Below are positions 1 through 6,453 of a stretch of DNA of 9,003 nt, one piece after another. Position 1 is the first letter of the stretch. Each line of letters opens with the position of its first letter. The position numbers and the translations under genes are program-made. The DNA comes from Propionibacteriaceae bacterium (GTDB taxonomy: Bacteria; Actinomycetota; Actinomycetes; Propionibacteriales; Propionibacteriaceae): NCBI GenBank assembly GCA_030544185.1, contig JAUNRO010000040.1, positions 1 to 9,003 of the forward strand. The letters are read 5' to 3'. Under the pieces are notes generated by a model that made no database searches, was not told the DNA's origin, and saw only the letters and a list, made by a program, of their open reading frames with translations.

Positions 1-1884
1 GCCGGCTGCGGTGCCGAGGGCCAGGCCCGGCGATTCGGGGTCCAGCGTGGTCAGGCACAGCACCTGCTCCCCACGCTCGAGGGTGATCAGATCGCCAAGC
101 CGGCTCCCGCCGCTGAGGTTCGGTGCATTGGCCGTCAACGGCACCGTCGGCAGGTCGAGGGCGTTGACCCGGATCAACCGGCCGGCGGAGGTGATCACAC
201 CGAAGTCGCCACGCGCGGTCCCGCGGATCACCGAGCGCAGCACGTCATGCTTGGCCCGGGGGCCTCGGTCGGGGAGCGGGGACTCGGTGTCGATCCGGGC
301 CACGAGCCCGGTCGCCGACAACAGCAGCCAGGCCGGTGCGTCGGCGATCTCCAGGGGCCCGGTCGCCGCCGTGGAGGTCTCCTGGCCCGAGGACTCGAGC
401 AGGACGGTCCGCCGGGGCGTGCCGAATCGCTTCGCCACATCCGCCAACTCGTCGTTGACCACCGCGCGCAGCTTGTCGTCGTTGTCGATGATCTCGTTGA
501 GCGCGGCGATCCGCTCCTGCAGCTCATCGCGCTCGGCGTCCAACTCGATCCGCGAAAATTTCGTGAGCCGCCGCAGCTGCATGTCCAGGATGTAGGTCGC
601 CTGCACCTCGGTCAGCTCGAACACCTCGATCAGCTTCGCGCGCGCGGCCGCGGCGTCGTCGGAGCCGCGGATGATCGCGATCACGTCGTCGATGTCGAGG
701 ATCGCGATCAACAGGCCTTCGACGAGGTGCAGCCGGTCGGCGGCGCGATTGCGGTTGAACGTCGTGCGCCGCAGGGTCACCTGCAGGCGATGGTCCAGAT
801 AGACCGTGAGCATCTCGTGCAGCGTCAGCGTCCGCGGCTGACCCTCCACCAGCGCGACCGAGTTGATCGAGAACGAATCCTCCAGCTTCGTCAGCCGATA
901 GAGCTGCTCCAGCACCGCCTCGGGGTTGAATCCGTTCTTGACCTCGATGACGAGCCGGGTGCCCGAGGTGAGGTCCGCGAGATCCTTCACATCGGCGATG
1001 CCGCTGAGCTTCTTCGTCTGCACGAGCTTCTTGATCTGCTCGATCACCTTCTCGGTGCCCACCAGATAGGGCAGCTCGGTCACCACGATGCCGGTCCGCC
1101 GCGGGGTGACCTTCTCGATCCGGGCGGTCGCGCGGATCTTGAACGAGCCCTTGCCCGTGGCGTACGCATCGGCGATCCCGCCGAGACCCACGATCCGGCC
1201 GCCGGTCGGCAGATCGGGGCCGGGGATGAACTTCATCAACGTGTCGAGTGTGGCGCTCGGGTGCTTGAGCAGGTGCCGCAGCGCCTGGACGACCTCGATC
1301 AGGTTGTGCGGCGCGATGTTCGTCGCCATGCCGACCGCGATGCCGGTGGTGCCGTTGACCAACAGATTCGGGAACGCCGCGGGCAGCACGACCGGCTCGG
1401 ACTCCTTGCCGTCATAGTTCGGCTTGAAGTCGACCGTGTCCTGGTCGAGCTCATCGGTCATCGCCAGCGCCGGATGATCCATCCGGCATTCGGTATATCG
1501 CATCGCCGCCGGCCCCGCATCCGGCGAGCCGAAATTGCCGTGCCCGTCGATCAGCGGCAGCCGCATCGTCCAGTCCTGGGCAAGGCGGACCAGGGCGTCA
1601 TAGATCGCGCCGTCACCGTGCGGGTGATAGAGACCCATGACCTGGCCGACGACCCGGGCGCACTTCACGTGGGCGCGGTCGGGGCGCAGGTTCATCTCGT
1701 CCATCGAGAACAGGATCCGCCGCTGGACCGGCTTCAGCCCGTCGCGCGCGTCCGGGAGCGCACGGGAATAGATGACCGAATAGGCGTACTCCAAAAAGGA
1801 CGCCTGCATCTCCGAAGAGACATCGACATCGACGATCCGCTCGGTGAAATCGTCGTCGGTCACGTCCGCTTGCTTGCGCGCCAT
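1..1884 (-). CDS. parC: DNA topoisomerase IV subunit A (type IIA topoisomerase A subunit), 3' end outside window
   Basis: This is the DNA-cleaving and religating subunit of a type IIA topoisomerase, which passes one duplex through another to decatenate or relax the chromosome together with an ATPase B subunit not present here. I translated 628 codons with no stop before the window edge; family members are about 800 residues, so the C-terminal end is missing. Visible landmarks are the N-terminal [20 protein letters not shown] block (about residues 30-49), [10 protein letters not shown] (87-96), the catalytic tyrosine Y130 in AAMRYTE, and [19 protein letters not shown]. From about residue 515 the C-terminal beta-pinwheel begins. 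Its first blade carries RGPRAKHDV where a gyrase would have the QRRGGKG-type GyrA box, so a topoisomerase IV-like role is favoured over true gyrase. The ATG at 1884 is the only conventional start after an in-frame stop at 1921-1923. What else it could be: the GyrA paralogue, which I consider less likely. Confidence 0.93.
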   Translation of the reverse strand, partial: MARKQADVTDDDFTERIVDVDVSSEMQASFLEYAYSVIYSRALPDARDGLKPVQRRILFSMDEMNLRPDRAHVKCARVVGQVMGLYHPHGDGAIYDALVRLAQDWTMRLPLIDGHGNFGSPDAGPAAMRYTECRMDHPALAMTDELDQDTVDFKPNYDGKESEPVVLPAAFPNLLVNGTTGIAVGMATNIAPHNLIEVVQALRHLLKHPSATLDTLMKFIPGPDLPTGGRIVGLGGIADAYATGKGSFKIRATARIEKVTPRRTGIVVTELPYLVGTEKVIEQIKKLVQTKKLSGIADVKDLADLTSGTRLVIEVKNGFNPEAVLEQLYRLTKLEDSFSINSVALVEGQPRTLTLHEMLTVYLDHRLQVTLRRTTFNRNRAADRLHLVEGLLIAILDIDDVIAIIRGSDDAAAARAKLIEVFELTEVQATYILDMQLRRLTKFSRIELDAERDELQERIAALNEIIDNDDKLRAVVNDELADVAKRFGTPRRTVLLESSGQETSTAATGPLEIADAPAWLLLSATGLVARIDTESPLPDRGPRAKHDVLRSVIRGTARGDFGVITSAGRLIRVNALDLPTVPLTANAPNLSGGSRLGDLITLERGEQVLCLTTLDPESPGLALGTAAG

Positions 1885-1899
1885 AACTTGCCGGCCACA

Positions 1900-1905
1900 C
1901 TCCTT
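1900..1905 (-). promoter_or_regulatory. Distant Shine-Dalgarno for the topoisomerase gene
   Basis: Read on the minus strand this is AAGGAG, a good anti-16S match, but 15 nt separate it from the ATG at 1884, well beyond the usual 5-9 nt. No in-frame ATG, GTG or TTG lies between it and that ATG. The in-frame GTG at codon 8 has no better site, so ATG 1884 is kept as the start. Confidence 0.5.
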
Positions 1906-1941
1906 GAGTCGCTGCAGCGGTCATTGTCGCACGCAATTTCG

Positions 1942-1960
1942 GGCGTACGCCGCAGCGGCG
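1942..1960. other. Overlapping palindrome and small hairpin in the App1-topoisomerase gap
   Basis: The 91-bp gap 1885-1975 lies between two genes on the minus strand. It holds the perfect 10-bp palindrome GGCGTACGCC (1942-1951) overlapping a 5-bp stem with a 3-nt loop, CGCCG-CTG-CGGCG on the minus strand (1948-1960). No T-run follows, so an intrinsic terminator is not supported. A GACAAT hexamer on the minus strand (1928-1923) could be a -10 box giving the topoisomerase gene its own promoter, but I see no credible -35. Read-through from App1 remains possible. Confidence 0.3.
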
Positions 1961-1975
1961 CGGCTCCGGAACAGC

Positions 1976-3040
1976 TCAGGACTGCGCCGGCTCGCGGTCC
2001 GACAGCTCCCCGTTCAGCGCCCGGCGCAACAGCGGCTCCAGCCCGAACCCGTCGCCGGCCCGGACCTCGGGGACCACCGTGAGCTCGTCGTTGATCTCCT
2101 CGAGTTCCAGCGACTGGAGGGTGCCGTGGGACAGGATCTGCTCGCCCGGGGTGAGCTGGCGGAGCCCGATCACGCGGACCCGGTCCGGGTGGGCTTCGGC
2201 GAACTCGCCATAGATGCTCGGATCGTGCTGGCCGTCATCGCCGATCAGGATCCACTGCACCTTGGGGAAGTCGATCGCGAGATCGCGCAGGTTGATCTTT
2301 TTGTGTTCCTGGCCGGAGCGGAACCAGCCTGAGTTGGTCGGGCCCCAGTCGGTGAGCAACAGCGCACCGTCGGGGAAGCGGTGGTGCTTGAGGAAGCGGG
2401 TCAGCGTGTCGGCGGTGTTCCAGGCACCGGTCGACAGATAGACCACGGGCGCCTGCGGATGCTCGGCGAGGAGCCGGCGATAGAGCTCCGACATGCCGGC
2501 CACGGCCTGGCGGGCCGATTCGTGCAGGACGAACGTGTTCCACGCCGCGAGCAGCGGGCGGGGGAGCGAGGTGCTGATCACGGTGTCGTCGATGTCGCTG
2601 ACCAGCCCGAACTCCTGCTCGGGATCGATCACCATGATCGGCGCGTGCATCTCGTGCTCACCGGAGCGCAGCGTCACCTGGTGCCAGCCGGGCTCCAGCC
2701 CGCGCACGGGCAGGCGGGTGTCGATATAGCCGTTGCGGTCGGTCGGCAGCAGATAGGTCTGATCACCGACGTGGCACTCGCAGGTCCCACCCGCCACCGG
2801 CGTGGTGAAGAAATTGCGCCAGCCCCGGCGCTGCAGCGGTGCGTCGTCAGACAGCGGCCACGCCTTGCCGTCCGCCAAGGGCGGCGACAACACGACCCGG
2901 GCGAGCACGCGGATAAACTTCGATGATCCATAACCGACATAGGGAATGACCCGTTCGGACCAACCGCGCCGACGTGCGGTGCTGTTCAACTGACGGTTCA
3001 GCCGGTCTTCGATCCGGGCAGCAATGAAGGGACGCGCCAT
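1976..3040 (-). CDS. App1-family (DUF2183) HAD-type phosphatase
   Basis: This 354-residue protein matches the App1 phosphatidate phosphatase catalytic domain family (DUF2183, PF09949), named for the yeast enzyme that dephosphorylates phosphatidate; the substrate of the bacterial members is not established. The haloacid-dehalogenase motifs are all visible: motif I SDIDDTVIS with D149 (nucleophile) and D151 (acid/base), motif II YLSTG (S203/T204), motif III HKKIN (K247/K248), and motif IV IGDDGQHD (D268/D269, D273). Residues about 70-140 before the catalytic core look beta-rich, with short repeated turns. There is no signal peptide or clear membrane segment, so it is probably cytosolic or peripheral. 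The start is ATG 3040: a longer open frame continues upstream to 5566 but is antisense to the acetyltransferase gene. No Shine-Dalgarno is present, and a -10-like TAATGT ends 7 nt before the ATG, so the mRNA may be leaderless. It is divergent from the acetyltransferase and 91 bp upstream of the topoisomerase gene. Confidence 0.9.
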   Translation of the reverse strand: MARPFIAARIEDRLNRQLNSTARRRGWSERVIPYVGYGSSKFIRVLARVVLSPPLADGKAWPLSDDAPLQRRGWRNFFTTPVAGGTCECHVGDQTYLLPTDRNGYIDTRLPVRGLEPGWHQVTLRSGEHEMHAPIMVIDPEQEFGLVSDIDDTVISTSLPRPLLAAWNTFVLHESARQAVAGMSELYRRLLAEHPQAPVVYLSTGAWNTADTLTRFLKHHRFPDGALLLTDWGPTNSGWFRSGQEHKKINLRDLAIDFPKVQWILIGDDGQHDPSIYGEFAEAHPDRVRVIGLRQLTPGEQILSHGTLQSLELEEINDELTVVPEVRAGDGFGLEPLLRRALNGELSDREPAQS

Positions 3041-3047
3041 GACCCAG

Positions 3048-3053
3048 ACATTA
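3048..3053 (-). promoter_or_regulatory. Candidate -10 box of the App1-family gene (leaderless)
   Basis: On the minus strand this reads TAATGT, a TANNNT hexamer, followed by the 7-nt spacer CTGGGTC and then ATG at 3040. That spacing would put the transcription start at or next to the start codon. No ribosome-binding site exists for this gene and no good -35 is visible, as is common for actinobacterial leaderless promoters. Confidence 0.5.
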
Positions 3054-3068
3054 ACGGTTGGGGTTGGC

Positions 3069-3085
3069 GGGGAGGCGCGCTCCCC
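3069..3085. promoter_or_regulatory. Candidate shared operator: 6-bp dyad between the divergent promoters
   Basis: GGGGAG-GCGCG-CTCCCC is a perfect 6-bp inverted repeat with a 5-nt centre. Its midpoint (3077) lies almost exactly between the two candidate -10 boxes, so it covers the -35 region of both. A regulator bound here could act on both genes. Immediately to the left is a tandem GGTTGG repeat (3056-3067), which together with the following G-run could form a two-layer quadruplex. Function is inferred from position and symmetry only. Confidence 0.35.
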
Positions 3086-3096
3086 CTTCGTCAACG

Positions 3097-3102
3097 TAGG
3101 CT
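3097..3102 (+). promoter_or_regulatory. Candidate -10 box of the acetyltransferase gene (leaderless)
   Basis: TAGGCT is a TANNNT hexamer followed by the 7-nt spacer GTGAATC and then the GTG start at 3110. The geometry mirrors that of the divergent App1 gene. There is no Shine-Dalgarno before this GTG and no recognisable -35. Confidence 0.45.
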
Positions 3103-3109
3103 GTGAATC

Positions 3110-5770
3110 GTGAGCGACACCGATGCCGCGCCCCTGCCGACACTGCCCTACCCGACGGAGTGGGAGGCTGATGTGCTGCTGACCGACGGCAGCACGGCGC
3201 ATCTGCGACCCGTTCGCCCCGACGACGACGAACGCCTGATCGCGTTCTATGCCCGGGTCTCCGATGAGTCGAAATATCTGCGCTTCTTCGCGCCCTATCC
3301 GGTGCTGTCGGAGGCCGATGTCATCCGCTTCACCCAGGTGGATCACAACGAACGCGTGGCATTGATCCTCACCGTCGGCAACAACATGGTCGCGATCGGC
3401 CGCTATGACCGCATCGACGCCACTGACGCCGAGGTGGCCTTCCTCGTCGAGGACGCGTTCCAGGGCAAGGGCTGTGGCCAGCTGCTGCTGGAGCATCTCG
3501 CCGATGCGGCGCGCGTGCGCGGCATCCAGAAGTTCGTGGCCGAAGTGCTGCCGCGGAACCGCCGCATGTCGAGCGTGTTCGCCGACGCGGGCTACAAGGT
3601 GTCGCGGGAGTTCGAGGACGGCCTCATCATCGTCGAGTTCCCCATCCTGCCGACCGACTCGTCCTGGGAGGTCATGCTGCGCCGGGAGCACCGCGCGGAA
3701 TCCAATTCGATCCGGCGCCTGCTCTATCCGAAGAAGATCGCCCTGGTGGGGGCCCCGATCGCGCTGGAACGCGGCCTGACCGCGCTGGGCGGCGGCGGCT
3801 ACACCGGCGAGCTGATCGGCGTGTGTCCCGGAACGCCCGTGGAAATCAACGGCCTGAAGATGGTCGCCGATTTCCAGCACCTTCCGGATGACATCGATAT
3901 CGTCGCCACCGTGCTCCCGTCGCACGAGGTGGGCGAGGTGATCGAGGCGGTCTCGGGCAAATGCTTCGGGATGTATGCGATCCAGGGTGGGGACTTCGGT
4001 GGCGAACAGAACTACATGATCGTCGACCAGGCCCGTGCCCACGGGGTGCGGCTCCTCGGTCCCGATGCCCTCGGAATCATCAACACCGATCCCGCGATCT
4101 GCATGAACGCCTCGCCGGCGCCGATGCCCCGGCCCGGGACCGTGTCGCTGTTCTGCCAGTCCTCCGCCCTGGGCGTGATGCTGCTCGAGGGCGCGATGAA
4201 CCGCTATCTGGGCCTGGCCACGTTCATCTCCACCGGCCTGTTCGCCGACGTGACCAGCAACGACGTGATGCAGTATTGGATCGACGACGAGGCCACCGAC
4301 GTCTGCCTGCTCTCCCTCGACCGCATCGGCAACCCCCGCAAGTTCACCCGCATCGTGCGCGAGCTCGCGATGACGAAGCCGGTCGTCCTGTTCTCCCCGG
4401 GGCGCACCGAGCGCGAGCCCCGCCTCGGGGTGTCGCTCGGCTGGCGGGAGGCCCCGGCCGAGGCGATCGACGCCATCTTCGAACAGTCGGGGGTGATCGT
4501 GTGCCATCGCCGCGACACGATGTATGACGTGGCACAGATCCTCGTCCGCCAGCCCCTGCCCAAGGGTGACCGGGTCCGTGTGGTGACCAACTCGCCGGCC
4601 ATCCTCGGCCACATCGGTCGCGTGGCCCAGCGGCACGGCCTCGACTGCACCGAAACCATCCTGACCGGCCTGCCCCGCCCCGAGCGGTTCGCCGAAGCAG
4701 CTTCCACGGCACTCGACGACGACAGTTGCGATGTCGTGGTCGTCGCCCTCGTCGACATCTACAACGAGATCGCCGAGGAGACCCACGCGCGGCTGCTCGA
4801 GCTGGCGCGGGCCTGCAAGAAGACGATGATCGGCGTGTTCGCCGACTTCGTGGAGTTGCATCCATCTCCGGGCGAGTCCGACGGCATGGGCCGGCTGCCC
4901 ACCTTCGCCAGCTATGCCGATGCGATGCAGGCCCTGGCCGCAGTCTCGGCGTACGCCAAATGGCGCCAGCTCGACCACGGCGCGACCGGCGATATCGAGC
5001 CCAACCACAAATCGGCGCGCGGCATGGTCCGCGACATCCTGCGTCAGGCGCCGATGGGCCGGGCGCTCACCGACGACGAGGTCGTGGCGCTGCTCGAGGA
5101 CTACGGCATCGAGTTCGTCCCGCGCTATCGGGTGAACAGCTTTCCGGAGGCGTGCGTGCGTGCCGAGCAGCTCGGCTGGGACGTCGTGCTCAAGGCCGGC
5201 GCCCGCGCGCTGCGTTATGGCCCCGATCCGGGCGCGAGCGTGTTCCGTCACCTCGACAACGACTTCGAGGTCCTCGAGGCCTGGAACGACCTGGGCAATC
5301 TGGTCGTGGAGCTGGGCCTGCGGGGCCCCGGGACCAACCCGCAGAGCTTCGCCGAGCCCGTGGTGCAGAAGATGGTGCCCCCCGGGGTCTCGCTGGAGAT
5401 CGCCAAGACCGAGGATCCGGCTTTCGGCCCGATCCTGTCGCTCTCGGTCGCCGGTATGGATGCCGCGATCATGGGCGATGCGGTCTATCGGGTGCCGCCG
5501 CTCACCTCGACCGATGCCCGGCAGATGATCCGGGACATGCGTGCCGCGCCGCTGCTCTTCGCCCATCGCGAGCAGGGCGAGCTCGACGTCCAGGCTGTCG
5601 AGCAGTTGCTCCAGCGGATGGCCCAGCTGGCCGATGACATCCCGCAGCTCGCCGAGCTCACCCTCGAGCGCTGCATCGTGTCGTCACAGGGCGTCCACGT
5701 CGTGTCGGCCAAGGGCCGGGTGCTGCCCACCGCTGCCGAGCGGGATCAGCTGTCCCGCACCGTTGGCTGA
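3110..5770 (+). CDS. Probable protein lysine acetyltransferase: N-terminal GNAT fused to degenerate NDP-forming acyl-CoA synthetase
   Basis: This 886-residue protein probably acetylates lysines of target enzymes, classically acyl-CoA synthetases, using acetyl-CoA. The GNAT domain spans about residues 30-178, with the acetyl-CoA pyrophosphate loop QGKGCG at 118-123 and E108 in the preceding strand (AEVAF) as a candidate general base. A CoA-binding Rossmann domain starts near PKKIALVG (207-214), followed by succinyl-CoA-ligase-like domains to about 620 and an ATP-grasp domain at about 650-880 (VVLKA with K695; VQKMVPPGV 752-760). The synthetase part looks inactive: where active enzymes have SHTGSLAG with the phosphohistidine there is VSLGW, with S442 at the histidine position, and the metal-binding DINPL is TLERC (851-855). 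GNAT-first order matches Streptomyces lividans PatA rather than Salmonella Pat, where GNAT is C-terminal. The GTG start gives a normal N-terminus and lies 7 nt after a -10-like box. Tyrosine is encoded by TAT at 13 of 20 sites. What else it could be: an active acyl-CoA synthetase fusion, which the lost residues argue against. Confidence 0.9.
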   Translation: MSDTDAAPLPTLPYPTEWEADVLLTDGSTAHLRPVRPDDDERLIAFYARVSDESKYLRFFAPYPVLSEADVIRFTQVDHNERVALILTVGNNMVAIGRYDRIDATDAEVAFLVEDAFQGKGCGQLLLEHLADAARVRGIQKFVAEVLPRNRRMSSVFADAGYKVSREFEDGLIIVEFPILPTDSSWEVMLRREHRAESNSIRRLLYPKKIALVGAPIALERGLTALGGGGYTGELIGVCPGTPVEINGLKMVADFQHLPDDIDIVATVLPSHEVGEVIEAVSGKCFGMYAIQGGDFGGEQNYMIVDQARAHGVRLLGPDALGIINTDPAICMNASPAPMPRPGTVSLFCQSSALGVMLLEGAMNRYLGLATFISTGLFADVTSNDVMQYWIDDEATDVCLLSLDRIGNPRKFTRIVRELAMTKPVVLFSPGRTEREPRLGVSLGWREAPAEAIDAIFEQSGVIVCHRRDTMYDVAQILVRQPLPKGDRVRVVTNSPAILGHIGRVAQRHGLDCTETILTGLPRPERFAEAASTALDDDSCDVVVVALVDIYNEIAEETHARLLELARACKKTMIGVFADFVELHPSPGESDGMGRLPTFASYADAMQALAAVSAYAKWRQLDHGATGDIEPNHKSARGMVRDILRQAPMGRALTDDEVVALLEDYGIEFVPRYRVNSFPEACVRAEQLGWDVVLKAGARALRYGPDPGASVFRHLDNDFEVLEAWNDLGNLVVELGLRGPGTNPQSFAEPVVQKMVPPGVSLEIAKTEDPAFGPILSLSVAGMDAAIMGDAVYRVPPLTSTDARQMIRDMRAAPLLFAHREQGELDVQAVEQLLQRMAQLADDIPQLAELTLERCIVSSQGVHVVSAKGRVLPTAAERDQLSRTVG

Positions 5771-5773
5771 TCC

Positions 5774-5801
5774 CCTCCGGGCAGGATCGGCAGGCCGGAG
5801 G
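5774..5801 (+). terminator. 7-bp inverted repeat between acetyltransferase and DUF5998 genes
   Basis: CCTCCGG (5774-5780) and CCGGAGG (5795-5801) are perfect reverse complements around a 14-nt loop, starting 3 bp after the acetyltransferase stop. The stem is GC-rich but has no T-tract, so it is a possible weak or factor-assisted terminator. The right arm overlaps a Shine-Dalgarno-like GGAGGA (5797-5802) that is 19 nt from the next ATG and so is probably not used. Confidence 0.35.
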
Positions 5802-5809
5802 AAGCGTGT

Positions 5810-5815
5810 GAGAAT
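5810..5815 (+). promoter_or_regulatory. Weak candidate -10 box before the DUF5998 gene
   Basis: GAGAAT is followed by 6 nt (GGCCCA) and then ATG 5822, leaderless spacing as at the App1 and acetyltransferase starts. It departs from TANNNT at the first base, and no -35 is evident. The absence of a usable Shine-Dalgarno supports leaderless initiation. Confidence 0.3.
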
Positions 5816-5821
5816 GGCCCA

Positions 5822-6451
5822 ATGGCTTTCATGAATGGTCGGCTCAGCGGTTCCGACGCCGCCCAGCGCGCGGCCCTGCGCAGCGACCTGCAGTCCTGCG
5901 GCTATTTCCCCGCTCTGGTCGAGGACGCCGTGCTGCTCACGGTGGGCGACGAAGAGGTGCTCGATTTCGTGGTCCACCACGAGCCCACCTTCAACCGCGA
6001 TGAGATCCATCGGCACCTGACGGTCCTGGTGCTCACCCCGACCCGGCTCGTGGTCGGGCACACCGACGAGCAGCCCGCCGAGCTGACCGGAGGCCTCACC
6101 TCCGCCTCGACGTCGACCGAGTCGATCAACCTGTCGGCTATCAACACCGTTGCCCTGACCCGGGTCATCCCGGAGCCCGAGCGCTATCACCAAGGGGTCC
6201 AGTCGCTCGAGGCCTGGCTGTCGGTGTCGTGGGGGGCCATGCGTCGCATCGATCTCGAACCCGCGACCTGCCCCGACCCCAACTGCGAGGCCGACCACGG
6301 CCTCACCGGTGCCATTGCCCCCGACGACCTGATCGTGCGGATGTCGGCCGCGGCCGACGGGGCCGAACGCGTCGCTGGACTCACCAGGTTCACCATTACG
6401 CTGCAGCGCGCCACTGGGCGCGGCGCCGTCACCACCCGATCGGGGCGTTGA
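5822..6451 (+). CDS. DUF5998 family protein of unknown function
   Basis: This 209-residue soluble protein matches my recollection of DUF5998, an actinobacterial family without assigned function. Features recalled from the family are an N-terminal helix leading to CGYFPALVEDAV, a strand-rich core with HRHLTVLVLTPTRLVVGHTDE (about residues 63-83), the serine/threonine-rich TSASTSTESINL segment (93-104), a W-x-S-x-S-W-G strand (about 132-138), and RIDLEPATCPDPNCEADHG. In that last block C150, C155 and H159 are spaced like a small metal site; this is inference. No signal peptide or membrane span is seen. ATG 5822 is chosen because no in-frame start lies upstream; Met4 at 5831 is the alternative. 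Its stop is 2 nt before the next gene, which indicates translational coupling and a related role. Confidence 0.85.
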   Translation: MAFMNGRLSGSDAAQRAALRSDLQSCGYFPALVEDAVLLTVGDEEVLDFVVHHEPTFNRDEIHRHLTVLVLTPTRLVVGHTDEQPAELTGGLTSASTSTESINLSAINTVALTRVIPEPERYHQGVQSLEAWLSVSWGAMRRIDLEPATCPDPNCEADHGLTGAIAPDDLIVRMSAAADGAERVAGLTRFTITLQRATGRGAVTTRSGR

Positions 6452-6453
6452 GC

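Noticed and set aside
247..2082. 611-codon plus-strand open frame opposite the topoisomerase gene
   Set aside because: The minus strand encodes a clear type IIA topoisomerase with its catalytic tyrosine; the plus frame is low-complexity and lacks motifs.
3041..5566. Upstream 842 codons of a 1196-codon open minus-strand frame that continues into the App1 gene
   Set aside because: It is antisense to the acetyltransferase gene; its composition (rich in His, Gly, Arg, Asp) is typical of the complement of GC-rich coding sequence, and no domain is recognisable. Only the part from ATG 3040 is the App1-family protein.
6229..6453. N-terminal extension of the phosphodiesterase reading frame
   Set aside because: It overlaps DUF5998 out of frame and is arginine-rich shadow sequence; ATG 6454 gives the normal family N-terminus.
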